From positions 310,001 to 374,000 of the forward strand of contig NZ_SGWI01000004.1 in assembly GCF_004519405.1 (NCBI RefSeq): 64,000 nt of DNA, written 5' to 3'. The position numbers and the translations under genes are program-made. Below the pieces are notes generated by a model that did not search any database, had not been told where the DNA came from, and saw only the letters and a program-made list of their open reading frames with translations. Source of the DNA: Pseudomonas sp. BCA17. Its GTDB lineage: Bacteria > Pseudomonadota > Gammaproteobacteria > Pseudomonadales > Pseudomonadaceae. Of the stretch, positions 24,504 to 33,037 are shown piece after piece (positions within the stretch are counted from its first letter, which is position 1; each line of letters begins with the position of its first letter).

Positions 24504-25855
24504 TCAAGCGCCTGTCCCTGACCAGCCGCCTGGCACTGTTGTTTGCCGCTTGCACGGCGGTGGTCTCGCTGCTGGCCGGGGTACTGTTCAACCGTGCCAG
24601 TGAAGCGCACTTCATTGAGCTGGACCAACAACAACTCGACAGCAAGCTGTTGGCCTTGCGCGCAACCTTGCAGGGTGTCGACTCGCTGGAGTCATTCGCC
24701 CAGCGTGAAGCACAACTGCGCGCCGAACTCCTTCTCCAACAGGATCTGACACTGCGTATCACCTCCGCCGGCCAGCGTTGGCTGGACAACGCCCCCAGCG
24801 TCACCCTGCCCGAAGCACCCGGCCTGCACAGCGTGCAACATGCCGGTACCGAGTACCGGGTGTATAACGCCCCATTGAGTACCGGCCAGCCCGATTCGCC
24901 GCAAGTGACCCTGATACTCGACATCACCCACCACCAGCACTTCCTGCAACGCATGCAGCATCTGATCTGGCTCACCGTCGGCCTCTCGGCCCTGGCTACC
25001 GCCCTGCTCGGCGCCTGGGCGGCACGCAGCGGGTTACGGCCCTTGCGCCGCATGGGGGAAGTGGCCGCCAGCGTGTCCGCCCACTCCCTCACCCAGCGAT
25101 TGCCCCAGGAACAAATGCCGGTGGAGCTGGCCGAACTGGCCCAGTCTTTCAACGCCATGCTTGGCCGCCTGGACGATGCCTTCCAACGCCTGTCGGCGTT
25201 CTCTGCCGACATCGCCCACGAACTGCGCACGCCCCTGTCCAACCTGTTGACCCAGACCCAGGTCATCCTCACCCAACCGCGCCCGCTTGAGGACTATCGG
25301 GAAGCACTGCACAGCAACCTGGAAGAGCTGCAATGGATGGCGCAACTGGTGAATGACATGCTGTACCTGGCCAAGGCGGATAACGGTTTGCTGATACCCA
25401 GGCGCGAAGCCTTGGCGCTGGAGGAGGAAGTCGAGGCACTGCTGGAGTTCTTCGCACTGTTGGCCGAGGACGCGCACATCAGCCTGGTGCGCGAGGGCAC
25501 GGCCCACACGGCGGGTGATCGCGGCATGTTGCGCCGGGCATTGTCGAATTTGCTGGATAACGCACTCAGGTTTACCCCGGCCGGTGGCGAGGTGCGAGCG
25601 CGACTGACTGAAAGCACGCGCGGCGTGACGCTGACGGTGGAGAACACCGGGGAAGGTATTGCGGCGGTGGTGTTACCGCGCTTGTTTGATCGGTTCTACC
25701 GAGCCGACCCGGCGCGCCGTGAAGGCAGCAGCGAGCATGCGGGGTTGGGGTTGGCGATTACCCAGTCGATTGTAAAAGCGCATGGGGGAAGGATTTATTG
25801 TGAGTCTGGAGCAGGCTGGACCAGGTTTGTAATTGAGTTGCCCAAAGGAAATTGA
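24500..25855 (+). CDS. copS: heavy-metal sensor histidine kinase CopS
   Basis: A 451-aa membrane kinase. TM1 is at about 10-30, a periplasmic sensing loop follows to about 150, then TM2 at about 155-180 and a HAMP segment. The phosphoacceptor His lies in FSADIAHELRTPLSNLL (about 238-254). The ATPase part shows LSNLLDNALRFTPAGGEV (N box), VENTGEGI (G1) and EHAGLGLAITQSIVKAHGG (G2). It starts at TTG 24500 inside the end of copR (TTGA), a translationally coupled pair. It senses periplasmic copper by analogy with CusS/CopS. Confidence 0.95.
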   Translation: MIKRLSLTSRLALLFAACTAVVSLLAGVLFNRASEAHFIELDQQQLDSKLLALRATLQGVDSLESFAQREAQLRAELLLQQDLTLRITSAGQRWLDNAPSVTLPEAPGLHSVQHAGTEYRVYNAPLSTGQPDSPQVTLILDITHHQHFLQRMQHLIWLTVGLSALATALLGAWAARSGLRPLRRMGEVAASVSAHSLTQRLPQEQMPVELAELAQSFNAMLGRLDDAFQRLSAFSADIAHELRTPLSNLLTQTQVILTQPRPLEDYREALHSNLEELQWMAQLVNDMLYLAKADNGLLIPRREALALEEEVEALLEFFALLAEDAHISLVREGTAHTAGDRGMLRRALSNLLDNALRFTPAGGEVRARLTESTRGVTLTVENTGEGIAAVVLPRLFDRFYRADPARREGSSEHAGLGLAITQSIVKAHGGRIYCESGAGWTRFVIELPKGN

Positions 25856-25870
25856 TCCAGCTGTTCCGGC

Positions 25871-25957
25871 CCCTTCGCGAGCAAGCCCGCCCCCACATCT
25901 GGCCGCTTACTTGCGTTGGAGGGCGGTCGAATGTGGGAGCGGGCCTGTTCGCGAAGG
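25871..25957. repeat. REPIN (paired inverted REP)
   Basis: CCCTTCGCGAGCAAGCCCGC... (25871-25898) and ATGTGGGAGCGGGCCTGTTC... (25931-25957) are inverted copies. It separates the convergent copS and lolE. Confidence 0.82.
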
Positions 25958-25969
25958 CGGTCTCAAGAA

Positions 25970-27214
25970 CTATGAATACCGGAGGGCATGCGCCGGCTCA
26001 ATCTTCGCCGCCCGATACGCCGGGTACAGCGTCGCCAGAAAACTCAACACAAACCCTGCCGAGCAAATCAGCAGCACATCGCCGCCCTGCAGTTCCGAAG
26101 GCAGGTTGCTGACAAAATACACATCCGAGCTGAAGATATGCTGCCCGGTCGTCCGCTCCAGCCAGCCCACCAGTTCACTCACGTTCAGCGCTGCAATCAC
26201 CCCCAGCACACCACCGATCAAGGTACCGACGATGCCGATCACCGTGCCCTGCACCATGAAGATCGCCATGATCTGGCGTGGCGTGGCGCCGATGGTACGC
26301 AGGATCGCGATATCCGCGCCCTTGTCGTTCACAACCATGATCAGGGTGGCGATGATGTTGAACGCGGCGACAGCGACGATCATCAGCAACAGCAGGCCGA
26401 TCATGGTCTTTTCCATCTTCATCGCGCTGAACAGGCTGCCCTGGGTGTGGGTCCAGTCATCGGCCTTGTAGGCGTCGCCCAGGCCGGCGGCGATGTCCGC
26501 CGAAACCTTGGGTGCTGCGTAAAGGTCTTTCACCGCCAGGCGCACGCTTTGCACCTGGTCAGGTTGCCAATGCTGTATCTCTGCCGCGTCAGCCATGTGG
26601 ATCAAGGCCATGGAACCATCCAGCTCGGCGCCGACCTTGAAGATACCGACCACGTTCAAACGCTGCATGCGCGGAGTGATGCCGCCCGGTGCAGTGCTGA
26701 CTTCCGGCACGATCAACGTCAGCTTGTCGCCCACGTTCAGGCGAAAACGCCGAGCGGTGATTTCGCCCACCACCACACCGAACTCGCCAGGTTTAAGGTC
26801 ATCCAGTTTGCCCTGCACGATGTGCTGGGCCACGATCGACACCTTGCCTTCCTGGGCCGGGTCGACACCGCTGATCTCGATCGGCTGCATCGCCCCTTTG
26901 TAGGAAAACATGCCGTCCATCTGCGTAAACGGCACTGCCGCCGTCACTTGCGGGTTCTTCATCGCCGCAGCGGCCACCGGCCGCCAATCGTCAATCGGGC
27001 TCACGCCGACGATGGTGGCGTGGGGCACCATACCGAGGATGCGCGAACTCATTTCGCGCTGGAAGCCGTTCATCACCGACAGCACCACGATCATCGCCAA
27101 TACGCCCAGGGCGAGGCCGATCATCGAGGTCATCGAGATAAACGAAACAAAACGATTGCGGCGCTTGGCGCGGGTATAGCGCGTGCCGATGAAAATCGAT
27201 AACGGTCTGAACAT
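25970..27214 (-). CDS. lolE: lipoprotein-releasing ABC permease LolE
   Basis: A 414-aa inner-membrane subunit of LolCDE, which extracts mature lipoproteins from the inner membrane and passes them to LolA. It has TM1 near 25-45 (SMIGLALGVLAMIVVLSVMNGFQREM), a large periplasmic domain, and three C-terminal TM segments with ILRTIGATPRQIMAIFMVQG, the coupling region. It is paralogous to the gene at 27965 (both begin FRPL..FIGTRYTRAKRRN). It is assigned LolE as the third gene in the usual lolC-lolD-lolE order. A terminator-like hairpin lies between lolD and this gene. Confidence 0.9.
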   Translation of the reverse strand: MFRPLSIFIGTRYTRAKRRNRFVSFISMTSMIGLALGVLAMIVVLSVMNGFQREMSSRILGMVPHATIVGVSPIDDWRPVAAAAMKNPQVTAAVPFTQMDGMFSYKGAMQPIEISGVDPAQEGKVSIVAQHIVQGKLDDLKPGEFGVVVGEITARRFRLNVGDKLTLIVPEVSTAPGGITPRMQRLNVVGIFKVGAELDGSMALIHMADAAEIQHWQPDQVQSVRLAVKDLYAAPKVSADIAAGLGDAYKADDWTHTQGSLFSAMKMEKTMIGLLLLMIVAVAAFNIIATLIMVVNDKGADIAILRTIGATPRQIMAIFMVQGTVIGIVGTLIGGVLGVIAALNVSELVGWLERTTGQHIFSSDVYFVSNLPSELQGGDVLLICSAGFVLSFLATLYPAYRAAKIEPAHALRYS

Positions 27215-27229
27215 TCGCGGGCACCGTTG

Positions 27230-27261
27230 AAAAAATAGAAAACCCGACGTCCGGCGCCGGG
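27230..27261 (-). terminator. terminator-like hairpin between lolD and lolE
   Basis: On the minus strand a 7-bp stem with one G-U pair (27243-27249 with 27255-27261), loop of five, is followed by TTTTCTATTTTTT. It ends 16 bases before the lolE start, so it may attenuate lolE within the operon. Confidence 0.55.
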
Positions 27262-27273
27262 CTTGAAACAGGG

Positions 27274-27957
27274 TCAGATGGTGACCAGATGACCTTCCTG
27301 CAAGTGCAGCACACGGTCCATCTGGCGGGCCATGCTCATGTCATGGGTCACCACCAGGAACGCGGTACGCATCTGGGTGCTCAACTCCAGCATCAGGTCC
27401 TTGATGCCCTGGGCGGTGTGGGAGTCGAGGTTGCCGGTGGGCTCATCGAGCATCACCAACCCTGGGTTGTTGACCAGGGCACGGGCAATCGCCACGCGCT
27501 GGCGCTCACCGCCGGACAGCTCGGCCGGCTTGTGCTCCAGGCGGTGCCCCAGGCCGACCCGCTCCAACAAGGCTTTTGCCCGCTGGCGCGCTTCAGGGAT
27601 CGCGGTCTTGCCGATCAACAGCGGCATGCACACGTTTTCCAGCGCGGTAAACTCCGGCAACAGGTGGTGGAACTGGTACACAAAACCGAGCGAACGGTTG
27701 CGCAGTTGGCCACGGGCCTTCTCACCCAGCGCCGACAGTTCTTCACCGGCCAGCCAGACACTGCCCTGGGACGGCGTATCCAGGCCGCCCAACAGGTTGA
27801 GCAAGGTACTTTTGCCGGAACCGGAACTGCCGACGATCGCCACGCGCTCACCTGGATGAAGCTCCAGTTGCAGGTTGGACAGCACCACCACCGACTCCGG
27901 GCCTTCCTCGTAGGATTTGCCCAGGTTGCGGCAGCTCAGGATTGCTTTTTCACTCAT
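27274..27957 (-). CDS. lolD: lipoprotein-releasing ATPase LolD
   Basis: A 227-aa ABC ATPase that powers LolCE. Walker A is GSSGSGKST, the LolD-type Q-loop is LGFVYQFHHLLPEF, the signature is LSGGERQR, and Walker B is LVMLDEPTGNLD. I chose ATG 27957 (SEKAILSCRNLGKSYEEG), which matches the family start, with GAGTGA upstream; this lies seven bases after the lolC stop. An ATG at 27972 would overlap lolC. Operon with lolC and lolE. Confidence 0.95.
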   Translation of the reverse strand: MSEKAILSCRNLGKSYEEGPESVVVLSNLQLELHPGERVAIVGSSGSGKSTLLNLLGGLDTPSQGSVWLAGEELSALGEKARGQLRNRSLGFVYQFHHLLPEFTALENVCMPLLIGKTAIPEARQRAKALLERVGLGHRLEHKPAELSGGERQRVAIARALVNNPGLVMLDEPTGNLDSHTAQGIKDLMLELSTQMRTAFLVVTHDMSMARQMDRVLHLQEGHLVTI

Positions 27958-27964
27958 GCCCGAT

Positions 27965-29215
27965 TCACTCATAACGTAAGGCCTGTGCTGGCTGGGTACG
28001 TGCCGCGCGCCAGGCTGGATACAGGGTGGCAAGGAAACTCAAGACCAACGCGGCACCGCCTACCATCAATACGTCCTGGGCCTGGACCTGGGACGGCAGG
28101 TAATCGATGAAGTAGACGTCGGCGTTGAGGAACTTGTGACCGATGACTTTTTCCAGGGCGGCGATGGCGGCACTGACGTTCAGCGCGGCCAGGATGCCTA
28201 CGGCGGTGCCGATCAACGTGCCGACCACGCCGATCACGGTGCCCTGCACCATGAAGATCGCCATGATCTGCCCCGGCGTGGCGCCAAGGGTACGCAGGAT
28301 CGCGATATCGCCTTTCTTGTCATTCACCACCATCACCAGCGTGGAAATGATGTTGAACGCAGCCACGGCGACGATCAGCAGCAACAGCAGGCCGATCATG
28401 GCTTTTTCCATGCGGATGGCCTGGTACAGGTTGCCGTGGGTGCGGGTCCAGTCGCGGGCGTAGTACTGGCTGTCGCCCAGGTGCTGGGCGATTTCCCACG
28501 CCGTGCGCGGCGCATCGAACAGGTCGCTGAACTTCAGGCGCAAGCCCTGCACTTGATCCGGCTGCCAACGATGCAGGCGGGCCAGGTCGGTGAGGTTGGT
28601 CAGGCCGAGGTAACCGTCGATCTCACCGGCGCCCACATGGAAGGTGCCGACCACAGTGAAGCGCTTCATGCGCGGGAACATGCCGGCCGGGGTCACGGTG
28701 ACTTCCGGCGCGACGAAGGTCAGCTTGTCGCCCACCTTCACCCCGAGCTTGGCCGCGGCCTTGTCGCCGATCACGATGCCGAAGCTGCCGGGCGTCAGGT
28801 CATCGAGTTTGCCTTGCAGCATGAACTTATCAATGATCGAGACCTTGCGCTCCTGGGCCGGGTCGATGGCATTGAGCAGAATCTTCTGCACCTTGCCATC
28901 GTTGGTCAGCAACCCCTGCATCTGGGTGAAGGGCGCGACGGCCACCACCTTGGGGTTCTGCTTGACCTTGCCGGCCAGGCTCTGCCAGTCGCTGATGGGC
29001 GAGTCGGCCTCGATGGTCGCGTGGGGCACCATGCCCAGCACGCGGGTGCGCATCTCATGGTCGAAGCCGTTCATGACCGACAGCACCACGATCATCACGA
29101 CCACGCCCAAGGCGAGCCCGATCATCGAGGTCAAGGAAATGAACGACACAAAATGATTGCGACGCTTTGCACGGGTATAACGCGTGCCGATGAATACGAA
29201 GAGAGGTCTGAACAT
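27965..29215 (-). CDS. lolC: lipoprotein-releasing ABC permease LolC
   Basis: A 416-aa paralogue of lolE with the same layout: TM1 at about 25-45 (SMIGLALGVVVMIVVLSVMNGFDHEM), a periplasmic domain with CFTR-like MacB fold, and three C-terminal TM segments containing ILRTLGATPGQIMAIFMVQG. First gene of the lolCDE operon, so it is labelled LolC by order. In pseudomonads the C and E labels are easily exchanged. Divergent from the PilZ gene at 29310, with 94 bases between the starts for both promoters. Confidence 0.9.
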   Translation of the reverse strand: MFRPLFVFIGTRYTRAKRRNHFVSFISLTSMIGLALGVVVMIVVLSVMNGFDHEMRTRVLGMVPHATIEADSPISDWQSLAGKVKQNPKVVAVAPFTQMQGLLTNDGKVQKILLNAIDPAQERKVSIIDKFMLQGKLDDLTPGSFGIVIGDKAAAKLGVKVGDKLTFVAPEVTVTPAGMFPRMKRFTVVGTFHVGAGEIDGYLGLTNLTDLARLHRWQPDQVQGLRLKFSDLFDAPRTAWEIAQHLGDSQYYARDWTRTHGNLYQAIRMEKAMIGLLLLLIVAVAAFNIISTLVMVVNDKKGDIAILRTLGATPGQIMAIFMVQGTVIGVVGTLIGTAVGILAALNVSAAIAALEKVIGHKFLNADVYFIDYLPSQVQAQDVLMVGGAALVLSFLATLYPAWRAARTQPAQALRYE

Positions 29216-29309
29216 GTCGGGGCTTGTTCGGAGGAAAAGAAGACGTCCCGGTGGCGGGGTCTGGTAAGCAGCTTTACACTCTGACCATTACCGTTAGCTG
29301 GGGTTCGCC

Positions 29310-29894
29310 ATGTCGACATTAGATGAAGAAGAGCGCCGCGAATACTACCGTATCGCCGACATGATCGCACTCCAAATCAAACACCTGTCCGTGCCCGAAG
29401 CGGCGAGCAAAGATGTGTTGCTGGATGACTCGCCGCTGTTCAATCTGCTCAGCGAACTGCACCTCAGCGAATTCGAAGCCCAGCACTTGCTGCGCCAGAT
29501 CAGCGAGAAAGATCGCAACCTGGCGGCCTTCCTCAAAGTCCAGAACAAACGCCTGGACCTGCTCAGCCAGGTCATGGCTCGCGGCCTGTTGAGTGAAGTC
29601 GGCGCGCCACAGCCGGTGATCATTTCCGAAGGCGGTATCGACTTCCAGCACGCCACGCCGCTCGCCCCCGGCGCACACCTGGCCGTCAAGCTGGTGCTGA
29701 TGCCCCAGGCACTCGGCCTGCTGCTGCGTGCCCGGGTCACCCATTGCGACCCTAAAGGCGATGGCTTTGACGTGGGCACGGAGTTCGAGTCCATGACCGA
29801 CGCCCAACGCCAGTTGCTGGCCCGCTACATTCTGCAGAAACAAGCCCAGGAGCGGCGCCTGGCGCGAGAACAGAGCGACGCCCAACACCCCTGA
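29310..29894 (+). CDS. PilZ-domain protein
   Basis: A 194-aa protein with a helical N-terminal part (1-95) and a C-terminal PilZ domain (about 95-190). The N-terminal RREYYR resembles the RxxxR motif placed at the beginning, as in YcgR-type proteins, and ISEGGIDFQ stands in for the (D/N)xSxxG turn. It binds c-di-GMP only if these residues suffice. The same gene follows lolC divergently in other pseudomonads (from memory). Downstream by 45 bases lies the glycerophosphodiesterase, probably in one operon. Confidence 0.8.
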   Translation: MSTLDEEERREYYRIADMIALQIKHLSVPEAASKDVLLDDSPLFNLLSELHLSEFEAQHLLRQISEKDRNLAAFLKVQNKRLDLLSQVMARGLLSEVGAPQPVIISEGGIDFQHATPLAPGAHLAVKLVLMPQALGLLLRARVTHCDPKGDGFDVGTEFESMTDAQRQLLARYILQKQAQERRLAREQSDAQHP

Positions 29895-29938
29895 ATACGT
29901 ATTCACCCCGCCAGACAAGCTGGCGCAAAGGAGCAACT

Positions 29939-30661
29939 GTGACCCTGATTTACGGCCACCGCGGTGCCAAAGGCGAAGCACCGGAAAATACCCTGACCAG
30001 TTTTCAGGAGTGTCTCAAGCACGGTGTACGCCGTTGCGAACTGGATTTGCACCTGTCCATGGACGGCGAGTTGATGGTTATCCACGACCCGACCCTCAAG
30101 CGCACCACCGACCGGCGCGGCAAAATCGTCGAGTATTCGGCGGCCGACCTCGTGAAGATGGACGCCCGTAAAGGCGGCCCGGGCTGGGTCAAGCCATGCC
30201 CGATCCCACGCCTGGAGGAACTGTTCGAACAGTGCGACTTCGATCACTGGCAACTGGAAGTCAAAAGCGCTTCGCGCACCCGCGCCGCGACCACCGTGCT
30301 GGCGATTCGGGAAATGGCCGTACGCTTTGGCCTGATGGACAAGGTCACCGTGACCTCAAGCTCGCGGGAAGTGTTGAAGGCGGCGCTGGAGCTCACCCCG
30401 GACCTGTCACGCGGCCTGGTCGCCGAATACGCCTGGCTGGACCCGCTGAAGGTCGCGCAGAACTACGGCTGTGACATCCTGGCGTTGAATTGGACGCTGT
30501 GCACCCCTGAACGCCTGGAAAAAGCCCAGCGTCAGGGCTTGCACGTGTCCGTGTGGACAGTCAACGAACCTGCGCTGATGCGCAGGCTCGCCGACTTCGG
30601 CGTAGATAGCCTGATTACAGACTTTCCCGGTTTGGCCACTGCCACCCTCGGGAATTACTGA
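29939..30661 (+). CDS. glycerophosphodiester phosphodiesterase
   Basis: A 240-aa cytoplasmic enzyme that splits glycerophosphodiesters into glycerol 3-phosphate and an alcohol. The catalytic block is YGHRGAKGEAPENTLTSF, followed by CELDLHLSMDGELMVIHDPTLKRTTD, with the metal-binding E and D and the second catalytic His. The end SLITDFPGLA is typical. No signal peptide is present, so it resembles UgpQ rather than GlpQ. The start is GTG 29939 with AAAGGAG upstream. Confidence 0.92.
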   Translation: MTLIYGHRGAKGEAPENTLTSFQECLKHGVRRCELDLHLSMDGELMVIHDPTLKRTTDRRGKIVEYSAADLVKMDARKGGPGWVKPCPIPRLEELFEQCDFDHWQLEVKSASRTRAATTVLAIREMAVRFGLMDKVTVTSSSREVLKAALELTPDLSRGLVAEYAWLDPLKVAQNYGCDILALNWTLCTPERLEKAQRQGLHVSVWTVNEPALMRRLADFGVDSLITDFPGLATATLGNY

Positions 30662-30672
30662 AATCGGTCTCC

Positions 30673-30697
30673 CCGGCCGGCTCAGGCCACCGGCCGG
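30673..30697. repeat. hairpin between convergent glycerophosphodiesterase and sthA
   Basis: CCGGCCGG (30673-30680) and CCGGCCGG (30690-30697) can pair as arms of an 8-bp stem. There is no T-run, so terminator activity is uncertain. Confidence 0.4.
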
Positions 30698-30703
30698 AGC
30701 CGC

Positions 30704-32098
30704 TCAAAAAAGCCGGTTGAGGCCATCGTAGGCCGCTACCCGATAGGCTTCGGCCATGGTCGGGTAGTTGAACGTGGTGTTGACGAAATACTTGAGGGTA
30801 TTTTGCTCACCCGGCTGGTTCATGATGGCCTGGCCGATGTGCACGATCTCCGACGCCTGGTAGCCGAAGCAATGCACGCCGAGGACTTCCAGGGTTTCAC
30901 GATGGAACAGGATCTTCAGCATGCCTTGCGGCTCGCCGGCGATCTGCGCGCGCGCCATGCTCTTGAAGAACGCCTTGCCCACTTCATAAGGCACCTTGGC
31001 CTTGGTCAGCTCGTGCTCGTTCTTGCCGATCGAGCTGATCTCGGGAATGGTGTAGATCCCGGTCGGCACGTCGTTCACATAGCGCCAGCTGCCATTGTCG
31101 ACAATGCTGCCCGCCGCCGAACGGCCTTGGTCGTGCGCCGCACTGGCCAGGCTTGGCCAGCCGATGACGTCACCCGCGCCATAGATGTTTGGCACGCAGG
31201 TGCGGTAATTCTCGTCGACCTCGATCTGGCCACGGCTGTTGACCTTGACGCCGATGTTTTCCATGCCCAGCTTGTCGGTGTTGCCGGTACGGCCGTTGCA
31301 CCACAGCAAGGCATCGGCCTTGATCTTCTTGCCGGACTTGAGGTGCAGGATCACGCCGTTGTCCAGGCCTTCGACCCGCTCGTATTCTTCGTTATGGCGC
31401 ACGGTGATGTTGTTGTTGCTGAAGTGATAGCTCAACGCCTGGGAAATTTCCGAGTCGAGGAAGCTCAGCAATTGGTCGCGGTTGTCCACCAACTCCACCA
31501 ACACACCCAGGCCGCTGAAGATCGAGGCGTATTCACAGCCGATCACGCCGGCGCCATAGATGATCAGTTTGCGCGGGGTATGGCCCAGGCTGAGGATGGT
31601 GTCGCTATCGTAGATACGCGCGTGGTTGAAATCGATATCGGCCGGGCGATACGGGCGTGAACCGGTGGCAATGATGATGTGCTTGGCCACCAGTTTTTCG
31701 ACCACACCGTTGGAGCACACCACTTCAACGGTTTGCTCGTCGGCGAAGCTGCCGGTGCCGAAGAACAGGTCGACACGGTTACGGGCGTAGTAACCGGTAC
31801 GCGACGCCACTTGCTTGGCGATGACTTTCTCAGCGCTTTTCAACACGTCCGGGAACGAGAACCAGCGCGGCTCACCAATGGCCCGGAACATCGGGTTGGT
31901 GTTGAACTGCATGATCTGGCGCACCGAGTGACGCAAAGCCTTGGACGGGATGGTACCCAGGTGGGTGCAGTTACCGCCGACCTGACGGCGGCTATCGACC
32001 ATCGCCACCTTGCGCCCTGCCTTCGCAGCGTTCATCGCTGCACCTTCTCCAGCCGGGCCGGAACCCAGTACCACCACGTCGTAGTTGTAGACAGCCAT
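30704..32098 (-). CDS. sthA: soluble pyridine nucleotide transhydrogenase
   Basis: A 464-aa flavoprotein that exchanges electrons between NADPH and NAD+. The FAD motif is VVVLGSGPAGEGAAMNAAKAG. The usual disulphide pair of the family is replaced as in SthA: GNCTHLGTIPSKALRH has a single Cys, which separates it from lipoamide dehydrogenase. NAD-binding IYGAGVIGCEYASIFSGLG and the dimer-interface end FNYPTMAEAYRVAAYDGLNRL are present. GAGGAG precedes the ATG. Confidence 0.96.
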   Translation of the reverse strand: MAVYNYDVVVLGSGPAGEGAAMNAAKAGRKVAMVDSRRQVGGNCTHLGTIPSKALRHSVRQIMQFNTNPMFRAIGEPRWFSFPDVLKSAEKVIAKQVASRTGYYARNRVDLFFGTGSFADEQTVEVVCSNGVVEKLVAKHIIIATGSRPYRPADIDFNHARIYDSDTILSLGHTPRKLIIYGAGVIGCEYASIFSGLGVLVELVDNRDQLLSFLDSEISQALSYHFSNNNITVRHNEEYERVEGLDNGVILHLKSGKKIKADALLWCNGRTGNTDKLGMENIGVKVNSRGQIEVDENYRTCVPNIYGAGDVIGWPSLASAAHDQGRSAAGSIVDNGSWRYVNDVPTGIYTIPEISSIGKNEHELTKAKVPYEVGKAFFKSMARAQIAGEPQGMLKILFHRETLEVLGVHCFGYQASEIVHIGQAIMNQPGEQNTLKYFVNTTFNYPTMAEAYRVAAYDGLNRLF

Positions 32099-32332
32099 GC
32101 GTACTCCTCAGAACAGGCCAGGCGCACGGTAGAACGCCTGGCTAAATCATGCCGCGGCCAGCGGTCATGAAAGACAATTCGGCTCAAGTGTGTGAACCGG
32201 GGCACAGTCTATATAAGGCTCAACGCCGCGCACATTAACCCTTGGTCGCGTCATAGGCCAGTATTGCCTGAACGACGGGCTCTGGAAATTGCAATTACAC
32301 TCTCGGCACGCACCTTTGCAGGATGGGCAATT

Positions 32333-32875
32333 ATGCGGCATATCGTTTTGTGTCTATTGCTGATCTTATCGGTGACGGTACACGCCAGTGAAGCCGAACG
32401 ACTCAGGCAAGCCGGCTTCCCGCCGCGCGCCCATGAGCTGAGCCTGAAAAGCCAGACAGTGCTGACCTATCTCTGGGCGGATGTCTATGCCGCCGCGCTG
32501 TACGCCCCGACGGGCATCAGCGCCAGACAGGCGTGGGATCAGCAAAAGGATCTGCGCCTGACGCTGTATTACTTTCGCGACATCGACCGCAGCGATGTGA
32601 TCAAGGCCGCCACCACAACCCTGGAGCGTCAGCAAACCAGCACCACCCTCGCCCGCCTGAAGCCCGAACTGGAGCAATTGCATGGCAGTTTCCGCGATAT
32701 TCGCAGCGGTGACCGCTATGCCCTGGATTTTCGCCCCGGTCGCGGCTTGAACCTGGAGATCAACGACACGGTGGTGTTCAGCAGTCGCAACGCTGAACTG
32801 GCGAAGGTCTATCTCGGTATCTGGCTGGGCGAAAAAGGCTTGTCGGAGGGCCTGCGCAACAGCCTTTTCAAATGA
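32333..32875 (+). CDS. exported chalcone-isomerase-like protein
   Basis: A 180-aa protein with signal peptide RHIVLCLLLILSVTVHASEA. The mature part follows the bacterial chalcone isomerase-like pattern: LKSQTVLTYLWADVYAAALYAP, LRLTLYYFRDIDRSDVIKAA, then GDRYALDFRPGRGLNLEINDT and YLGIWLGEKGLSEGLRNSL. Bacterial members are periplasmic and their reaction is unknown; it need not act on flavonoids. ATG 32333 has AGGA nine bases upstream and gives the signal peptide at the correct end, unlike the longer frame. Confidence 0.82.
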   Translation: MRHIVLCLLLILSVTVHASEAERLRQAGFPPRAHELSLKSQTVLTYLWADVYAAALYAPTGISARQAWDQQKDLRLTLYYFRDIDRSDVIKAATTTLERQQTSTTLARLKPELEQLHGSFRDIRSGDRYALDFRPGRGLNLEINDTVVFSSRNAELAKVYLGIWLGEKGLSEGLRNSLFK

Positions 32876-33037
32876 CCCTGCGACAACCAGTCAGCTTGCT
32901 ATCGGTTTTTATTGCCTGTACTGGCTAATACACATATGGTTACAAAACTGCTCGTTAAAGCCTCGCGCAGCGACTTTGCAGCAAGGATGACCAGCGACCA
33001 GGGATCACCAATAAGATAGCCAAAATGAGTGCATGAC

